A DNA stretch of 62,010 nt, taken from the NCBI GenBank assembly GCA_022750435.1, contig JAKIVS010000001.1, positions 350,895-412,904 on the forward strand. The letters are read 5' to 3'. The notes below the pieces were generated by a model. That model was not told where the DNA came from. It did not search any database and saw nothing but the letters and a program-made list of their open reading frames with translations. Every line of letters starts with the position of its first letter. The stretch's first letter is position 1. Origin of the DNA: Thermoplasmata archaeon (GTDB lineage: Archaea > Thermoplasmatota > Thermoplasmata > Lutacidiplasmatales > UBA184). Below are positions 57,370-62,010 of the stretch, one piece after another. The position numbers and the translations under genes are program-made.

Positions 57370-58182
57370 GTGGCCGAGGCCCCCGAGCGACCGGAGGCTC
57401 CGGCCCGCTCGATTTCGTCGGTCGTTGCCGGCGCGCTCCGCGACGCCCAGGAGCGCCGTCTTCTCGAACGGGTGAAGTCCTCGCCCGTCCCCCGCCACCT
57501 CGCCATCATCATGGACGGCAACCGTCGCTTCGCCGCCGGCCACGGGATGATGATCTCGGAGGGCCACGTTCGGGGGAAGGACAAGCTCGAACAGCTCCTC
57601 GACTGGTGTCTGGAGGTCGGGGTCCGCATCCTGACCGTCTACGCCCTTTCGACCGAGAACCTGGAGCGCCCGAAGGAGGAGCTCGACGCCCTGATGGACC
57701 TGTTCGCGGGGGCATTCCTCGACGTGGTCACCGACCCGCGGGTCCACCGGCACCACATCCGGGTCCGGGCGATCGGGAACCTTCAGCTGCTTCGTCCCGA
57801 TGTCCAGGAGTCCATCCGCCTCGCCGAGGCGGCGACGAAGGACTACACGGAGTACCAATACAACGTCGCGATCGCGTACGGTGGCCGTGAGGAGATCCTC
57901 CTAGCCATCCGGGCGATTGCCCAGGAGGTGGCGAAAGGGGCCGTTCGGCCGGACCAGATCGACGCCCAGATGGTCTCCGCCCGACTGTATACCGCCGACC
58001 TCCCCGACCCGGACCTCGTGTTCCGGACCAGCGGGGAGGAACGGATCTCGAACTTTCTCCTCTGGCAATCGGCGTACGCGGAGCTGTACTTCGCGGACGT
58101 ACTCTGGCCGGGACTCGCCAAGATCGACTTCCTGAAGGCGATCCAGGCGTTCCAAAATCGCGGACGTCGGTACGGCGTCTAA
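57370..58182 (+). CDS. uppS: cis-Prenyltransferase UppS (undecaprenyl/polyprenyl diphosphate synthase)
   Basis: 270 residues from GTG 57370. It adds isopentenyl units in cis to make the long-chain polyprenyl diphosphate that becomes the lipid carrier for glycan and S-layer assembly. The catalytic Asp sits in HLAIIMDGNRRFA, followed by GKDKLEQLLDWCLEVGVRILTVYALSTENLERP, YNVAIAYGGREEI, DLPDPDLVFRTSGEERISNFLLWQSAYAELYF and the FQNRGRRYG end. Membrane-associated, cytosolic side. Located just after tRNA-Asp; its promoter core sits within an inverted repeat. Confidence 0.96.
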   Translation: MAEAPERPEAPARSISSVVAGALRDAQERRLLERVKSSPVPRHLAIIMDGNRRFAAGHGMMISEGHVRGKDKLEQLLDWCLEVGVRILTVYALSTENLERPKEELDALMDLFAGAFLDVVTDPRVHRHHIRVRAIGNLQLLRPDVQESIRLAEAATKDYTEYQYNVAIAYGGREEILLAIRAIAQEVAKGAVRPDQIDAQMVSARLYTADLPDPDLVFRTSGEERISNFLLWQSAYAELYFADVLWPGLAKIDFLKAIQAFQNRGRRYGV

Positions 58183-58235
58183 CCGCGAACCAACCGTCGC
58201 CCGACGCCGGTGAGAGGCCGTCCGGAGCAGCGACG

Positions 58236-58252
58236 GAGTTCGGATCGAACTC
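58236..58252. terminator. Perfect inverted repeat GAGTTCG-GAT-CGAACTC downstream of uppS
   Basis: 7-bp arms with a 3-nt spacer, 54 bp past the uppS stop and about 35 bp before the TATA box of the next gene. It could be a terminator stem or an operator; no T-run follows. Confidence 0.3.
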
Positions 58253-58286
58253 TGAGCCGCAACCGGTGTTTCGAATGTAGGACTTG

Positions 58287-58300
58287 CTTATGTATATTAG
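58287..58300 (+). promoter_or_regulatory. TATA box of the Kelch-repeat gene
   Basis: CTTATGTATATTAG, the most A/T-rich promoter-like sequence nearby, centred about 30 bp before the ATG at 58325; suggests strong, leaderless expression. Confidence 0.55.
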
Positions 58301-58324
58301 GGCGGAGAGATTCAGGGTAAACCA

Positions 58325-59704
58325 ATGCACGCTTCCGGAGTTTGTCGACCCGGTCGCCGGGGACTCGTGGTCGCGGTCCTCCTCACCTCCTTAGGCATGA
58401 TGCTCGGTTCGGGCATGATTGCGAGCGCGCACCCGACCCCGATGGCCGGGACTCCCTCCGTGGCCGCGACCGGATGGACGCAGCTCTCCCCGACGAGCTC
58501 GCCGCTGGGGCTCGCCTCCGGAGGCGCGATGGCGTACGACTCCGCCGACGGGTACCTCGTCCTGTTCGGGGGCTGCTCGAGCGGAGACTTCTGGTTCTCC
58601 ACGTGCACGCCCTCGAACGAGACGTGGATCTACCAACACAACCACTGGTCCCAACTCGTCACGAATCTCACCCCCCCCGCCCGATTCTATGCGAGTCTGG
58701 TCTGGGACGAGAGCGAGGGGTACCTCCTCCTCTTCGGAGGAAACGGCTCCGCCACCACCGGATTCCTCAACGACACGTGGACGTTCGTCCACGGGAACTG
58801 GACGCACCTCTCTCCCTCCACGAGTCCGCCCGCGCGCGCGGCCGCCGGCCTCGTCTATGACGGGTACGATCACTACGTCCTTCTGGTCGACGGCGAGCAG
58901 TACCGCAGCCTCGTCGTGCCCGCGACGAACACGTACGTCGGGGCGGACTTCAACGACAGCTGGAAATTCGCGGGGGGAACATGGACCCAACTGAGCACCG
59001 CCGACAATCCCAGCGCCCGGGACTCGGTTTCCATCACCTACGATGCGAGCCTCCGCTCCGTCGTCCTATTCGGCGGCTTCAACTGGACGACCTACAACCT
59101 CGACGACACCTGGCTCTACCAATCCGGAGTCTGGACGCTTCAGACGTCCCTGAACGGCACGAGCTACGGGCCGATTCCGGGAGACCGGAACAATGGGGCC
59201 CTCGCCTACGACCCCGCCCTCGGAGGCGATGTCTTGTTCGGGGGCCACACCGGCTACCAGTACTATTCCGACACCTGGCTTTTCGCGAACGGCTCGTGGG
59301 GCGCGTTGAACGTGTCCGGACCTTCGGCGCGCTGGGGGACGAGCCTGGCGTGGGACCCGGCCGTGGGTTGCCTCGTCGCGTATGGAGGTTATGTCCCGAT
59401 GACCTACTCGAACGACACCTGGTCCTACGGCTGCTCGAACTCGTCCGGAGGAAACGGCTCCAACGGGAATGGCTCGTCGGGCGGCGGCGGCTCGAACGGA
59501 AACGGCACCAACAACTCGTCGGGGAATGGACTCGGCGGGGGTGGCCTCGCGGGACACCGGTCGTTCGGTCCGGGACCGGCGTCTCCCGGCGCCTGGGTCG
59601 TGATGCCCACGGTCGGGAACGCGATCTTCCTCGGAGGCTTCGGTCTCTCCGTCGGCGTGGGTGGGTTTGCCATCCTGAGTTCCCGCCGCGGCAAGATGCC
59701 GTAG
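58325..59704 (+). CDS. Secreted Kelch-repeat protein with C-terminal TM anchor
   Basis: 459 residues. Signal peptide at about residues 14-36. Then five to six Kelch blades of about 55 residues, each with the pattern (Y/D)-x-x-x-(G/D)-Y-x-(V/L)-L-(F/Y)-G-G ... (D/N)-T-W-x-(F/Y) ... G-x-W-(T/S)-x-L: for example YDSADGYLVLFGGC and NETWIYQHNHW. A Ser/Gly/Asn-rich linker (about residues 370-410) and a terminal TM (GNAIFLGGFGLSVGVGGFAIL) follow. Likely a surface beta-propeller for binding or adhesion. Strong upstream TATA box (58287-58300). Confidence 0.85.
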   Translation: MHASGVCRPGRRGLVVAVLLTSLGMMLGSGMIASAHPTPMAGTPSVAATGWTQLSPTSSPLGLASGGAMAYDSADGYLVLFGGCSSGDFWFSTCTPSNETWIYQHNHWSQLVTNLTPPARFYASLVWDESEGYLLLFGGNGSATTGFLNDTWTFVHGNWTHLSPSTSPPARAAAGLVYDGYDHYVLLVDGEQYRSLVVPATNTYVGADFNDSWKFAGGTWTQLSTADNPSARDSVSITYDASLRSVVLFGGFNWTTYNLDDTWLYQSGVWTLQTSLNGTSYGPIPGDRNNGALAYDPALGGDVLFGGHTGYQYYSDTWLFANGSWGALNVSGPSARWGTSLAWDPAVGCLVAYGGYVPMTYSNDTWSYGCSNSSGGNGSNGNGSSGGGGSNGNGTNNSSGNGLGGGGLAGHRSFGPGPASPGAWVVMPTVGNAIFLGGFGLSVGVGGFAILSSRRGKMP

Positions 59705-59894
59705 GCGCCCGGCGGCCACCGACCGCACGACCGCGGTGCTCGAGGAGCGGCCATCGGAAGTTCCCACGCCCAACCCCCACGGGAGACGTCGCTGTCTCAC
59801 CCGGCCCAGCGCCGTGAGGATTCGCAGAATAAGACGTATGGATAGGGATTAAGAACCCGCTGAGAAACCCCGACTTGCCTCCGAGGAGGAGTCA

Positions 59895-60977
59895 GTGACG
59901 AACCGGGTAAGCACGCGAATCAGCGAGGGAAAGAGTCGAATGGGCGCACGAGCGGTCGGACGCGTTGCGACGTGGGGAGTGGGCGTCACCGCCCTGCTCC
60001 TGCTCGCCGGGTTCGCCGCCGCCTGCGGAAACGGAGGCGGGGGCCACCAGCCGCCCCCGGCAACGACGTGCAGCACCCCGGGGAAGGCGCCCGCGGCGCT
60101 CTATATCCAGAACGCCAACCCGACCACGAGCATCGGCTCGGGGGGGACCCTGACGGCGGAGTTCGAGTTTGAGGTCGCGAATTACACGACGACGGACCTG
60201 AATGCGTGGATCCACGTCCCGACGCTGTACGCGAAGTTCCCGGTCGGGAACGGCTCGTCGTACTTCGACATCCAGTCCGCGCCGCAGAATGCCACGATTG
60301 CCGGCTCGGGCTGGTCGAACCCGATCTCGAAGCAGGTGACCGTCACCACGGCACTCAGCTTCTCGTCGGGATCCGCCTACCTCTCCACCGCGAACCTCGC
60401 GGTGATGGTGATGGGCGGCACGACGAACCTCACGCTCGAGTTCCGATGGGCCTGGACGGAGAACAGCTCCGGCACGGTCACGGCCGGCAGCTGGAGCACG
60501 CCGAGCTCGACCGCCACGACCCCGAACTACCCGAGCATCTTCGTCGCGGCCCCGTACGTCCGCGTGAATGAGACGAGCAACACCACGGCGGGCGGTGGCT
60601 CGTACTTCTCGCTCGCCCTCTGGGGCAACGTCGGCAAGGCGACGTTCCGGACCGCGATCGAAACCACGACGGGCAAGGAACTCCGCTGCTCCCAGGAGCA
60701 GAACTGGTTCGGAGGCTCGTGCTTCGTGTACTCGATCCCGCTGAGCTACAACAACGGGACCGCGCTGCCGAGCGGCAAGTACCTCATCCACGTGCACGAC
60801 AGCCTGGGAGCGATCGTCGCGAGCATCTCGATCACCGTGACGAACGCCTCGTGGAGCTGGTGGGGACACTCCGGGTCGGTCGAGTGCCAGCCCCCGGCGT
60901 CCCATGGGTGCGGCGGCTCGGGCAGCGGCTGGGGCAACGGCTCCGGCACGGGCGGGGGCCGCCACGGTCACTGGTAG
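59895..60977 (+). CDS. Lipoprotein-like extracellular protein, unknown function
   Basis: 360 residues from GTG 59895 behind GAGGAGGA; ATG 59940 is an alternative. The hydrophobic signal VTALLLLAGFAAACGNGGGG ends in an A-A-A-C that looks like a lipobox, so the protein may be lipid-anchored outside the cell. The rest is beta-rich and Ser/Thr-heavy (AEFEFEVANYTTTDLNAWIHV and others), with three to five Cys near the C-terminus and a Gly/His tail. No family recognised. The GATTAAG element at 59846-59852 could be the promoter with a short leader. Confidence 0.65.
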   Translation: MTNRVSTRISEGKSRMGARAVGRVATWGVGVTALLLLAGFAAACGNGGGGHQPPPATTCSTPGKAPAALYIQNANPTTSIGSGGTLTAEFEFEVANYTTTDLNAWIHVPTLYAKFPVGNGSSYFDIQSAPQNATIAGSGWSNPISKQVTVTTALSFSSGSAYLSTANLAVMVMGGTTNLTLEFRWAWTENSSGTVTAGSWSTPSSTATTPNYPSIFVAAPYVRVNETSNTTAGGGSYFSLALWGNVGKATFRTAIETTTGKELRCSQEQNWFGGSCFVYSIPLSYNNGTALPSGKYLIHVHDSLGAIVASISITVTNASWSWWGHSGSVECQPPASHGCGGSGSGWGNGSGTGGGRHGHW

Positions 60978-61014
60978 TCGCACTTGGGAAAAACCCCGAA
61001 GATCAACCCCTTCT

Positions 61015-61048
61015 CCCCGTTGGGACCCTCGAATCGGTCCCGACGGGG
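61015..61048. other. Strong 13-bp hairpin between the lipoprotein-like and thermosome genes
   Basis: CCCCGTTGGGACC (61015-61027) pairs with GGTCCCGACGGGG (61036-61048), one G-U wobble, 8-nt loop CTCGAATC. No T-tract follows, so it is not a typical terminator. It may protect the upstream mRNA 3' end or be part of the thermosome promoter region. Confidence 0.4.
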
Positions 61049-61103
61049 CGACCACCTCCCGCCCCAGTCCACCCCCACGCTCGACGGAAGGGCGCTACCC
61101 TCC

Positions 61104-61113
61104 TTTTAAATAC
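61104..61113 (+). promoter_or_regulatory. TATA box of the thermosome gene
   Basis: TTTTAAATAC, a near-ideal archaeal TATA box. The predicted transcription start is near 61134, giving a leader of about 36 nt before ATG 61170. Confidence 0.65.
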
Positions 61114-61131
61114 AAGCGGAAACTTGCCGCA

Positions 61132-61149
61132 TTTGGCGACACCGCCAAA
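61132..61149. promoter_or_regulatory. Dyad TTTGGCG-N4-CGCCAAA at the thermosome transcription start
   Basis: Perfect 7-bp arms directly over the predicted start site, between the TATA box and the ribosome-binding site GGAGGA (61155-61160). The site fits a repressor operator such as a heat-shock regulator would use. Confidence 0.5.
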
Positions 61150-61176
61150 ATGCTGGAGGAATTCGAACCATGTTGA
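61150..61176 (+). other. 8-codon mini-ORF overlapping the thermosome start
   Basis: ATG at 61150 reads MLEEFEPC then TGA at 61174-61176, so its stop lies just past the thermosome ATG (61170) in a different frame. It lies directly after the dyad, has no ribosome-binding site of its own and could only matter if transcription starts nearby. Possible translational coupling; also possibly fortuitous. Confidence 0.3.
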
Positions 61177-62010
61177 CTGGAAACACGCCGATTCTTGTGC
61201 TGAAGGAAGGGACGAAGCGGGAGAAGGGTCGCGGGGCGCTCGCGAACAACATCGCGGCGGCGAAGGCGATCGCGGACGCAGTCCGCTCGACGCTCGGCCC
61301 GCGCGGACTCGACAAGATGCTCGTCGACTCGATGGGCGACGTCGTCGTCACGAACGACGGGGTCACCATCCTGAAGGAGATGGACGTCGAACACCCGGCG
61401 GCGAAGATGCTGGTCGAGGTCGCGAAGACCCAGGACCAGGAAGCCGGCGACGGGACGACGACGGCCGTCGTGCTCGCGGGCGAGCTCCTCAAGCGCGCGG
61501 AGTCCCTCATCGAACAGAACATCCACCCGACGATCATCAGCCAGGGCTACAGACTCGCCTCCCAGAAGGCGCTCGAGGTCCTCCAGAAGATCAGCCAGCC
61601 CGTCGACGTCAACGACGCGGTTACGCTGAAGCGCATCGCCATCACCTCGATGGCGTCGAAGTCGGTCTCCGCCAACCGGGATCTCCTCGGCGACATCGCG
61701 GTCAAGGCGGTCCTCGCGGTCGCCGAGAAGACCGCGAACGGCCACTACGTCGACCTCGACAACATCCAGCTGATCAAGAAGCAGGGTGGGGCGATGACCG
61801 ACACCGAGCTGATCGAAGGGGTCATCGTCGACAAGGAGAAGGTCCACACCGGGATGCCCACGAGCGTCGAGCACCCCAAGATCGCCCTTCTCGACGCCGC
61901 GCTCGAGATCAAGAAGACCGAGATCGACGCCAAGATCGAGATCAACGAGCCGTCCCAGCTGAACGCCTTCCTCCAGGAGGAGGAGAGCATGCTGAAGCGG
62001 ATGGTCGAGC
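61170..62010 (+). CDS. thsA: Thermosome subunit (group II chaperonin), 5' part
   Basis: 280 codons visible; the gene runs out of the window. It encodes a subunit of the archaeal double-ring chaperonin that folds proteins with ATP. Recognisable blocks: ARALANNI-like [87 protein letters not shown] (phosphate-binding GDGTT) and [10 protein letters not shown]. The start ATG 61170 has GGAGGA 9 bp upstream. Strong TATA box and a dyad suggest regulated, possibly heat-induced expression. Whether it is the alpha or beta subunit cannot be told. Confidence 0.95.
   Translation, partial: MLTGNTPILVLKEGTKREKGRGALANNIAAAKAIADAVRSTLGPRGLDKMLVDSMGDVVVTNDGVTILKEMDVEHPAAKMLVEVAKTQDQEAGDGTTTAVVLAGELLKRAESLIEQNIHPTIISQGYRLASQKALEVLQKISQPVDVNDAVTLKRIAITSMASKSVSANRDLLGDIAVKAVLAVAEKTANGHYVDLDNIQLIKKQGGAMTDTELIEGVIVDKEKVHTGMPTSVEHPKIALLDAALEIKKTEIDAKIEINEPSQLNAFLQEEESMLKRMVE

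Noticed and set aside
58268-58285. TTCGAAT near 58270 as a second tRNA T-loop
   Set aside because: The flanking bases do not pair as a T-stem and no other arms are found; the region is the Kelch gene promoter.
1-62010. CRISPR arrays, insertion sequences, integrases, prophage or rRNA genes
   Set aside because: No regularly spaced repeats, transposase motifs, integrase signatures or conserved rRNA segments were recognised anywhere in the window.

Overview
The window is about 62 kb of GC-rich archaeal chromosome. The archaeal assignment rests on a TFB-type transcription factor with a zinc ribbon, an archaeal-type initiation factor aIF5B, TruD, a Dpo4/Dbh-type polymerase with a terminal PIP box, a beta-CASP RNase of the aCPSF2 type, group II chaperonin (thermosome) and a tRNA with a bulge-helix-bulge intron. 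Many genes also have a TATA-like element about 26-29 bp before the start codon, which implies leaderless mRNAs. DUF973 proteins, split GcvP and abundant signal-anchored surface proteins suggest a high-GC relative of the Thermoplasmata (Thermoplasmatota). That placement is inference, not proof.

Layout. 1-5 kb is accessory: a short membrane protein, an NTF2-like gene broken by an amber codon, two RelE/ParE-type toxin-antitoxin pairs, a DUF973 protein and a VOC protein, with several stretches of non-coding or decayed DNA. 5-9.3 kb holds a DinB-fold protein, a YcaQ-like glycosylase, a dienelactone hydrolase and two small conserved proteins. 9.6-14 kb is kdpABC (high-affinity K+ uptake). 14-16 kb is a nickel transporter with NikR. 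15.8-19.7 kb is the phosphate system pstS-pstCA(fused)-pstB. 20-24.8 kb holds APS kinase, a YkgJ cysteine-cluster protein and surface or membrane proteins. 25-28.8 kb holds a DEAD-box helicase, an HDAC-fold deacetylase, a small winged-helix protein and TFB.

A long minus-strand block (29.5-38.1 kb) carries aIF5B, an alkaline-phosphatase-fold phosphodiesterase, DUF1634 plus TauE/SafE, DNA polymerase IV, two RecA/KaiC-like ATPases (one with a ruined P-loop) and TruD. 38-44.4 kb holds an MFS carrier, a zincin, a P1-family peptidase, an XRE-CBS regulator and a cobalamin-type radical SAM enzyme. 44.4-48.6 kb is IMPase-NAD kinase-JAMM protease opposite an aCPSF2-type RNase, then DUF488 and Rieske proteins. 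48.6-56.8 kb holds a NOG1-like GTPase and a plus-strand metabolic operon, gcvPA-gcvPB-M24 peptidase-PPi-type phosphofructokinase-mtnA, then a glycosyltransferase. 57-62 kb holds tRNA-Asp, uppS, a Kelch-repeat surface protein, a lipoprotein-like protein and the 5' part of a thermosome gene.

The most striking observation is tRNA-Asp(GUC) at 57208-57308. Its T-loop is interrupted by a 28-nt intron at position 59/60, framed by a textbook bulge-helix-bulge. Other points worth a look are the NTF2-like gene with an in-frame TAG, the single-chain PstC-PstA, PPi-type residues in the phosphofructokinase, the KaiC-like pair with a dead P-loop, and a promoter dyad plus overlapping mini-ORF at the thermosome gene.
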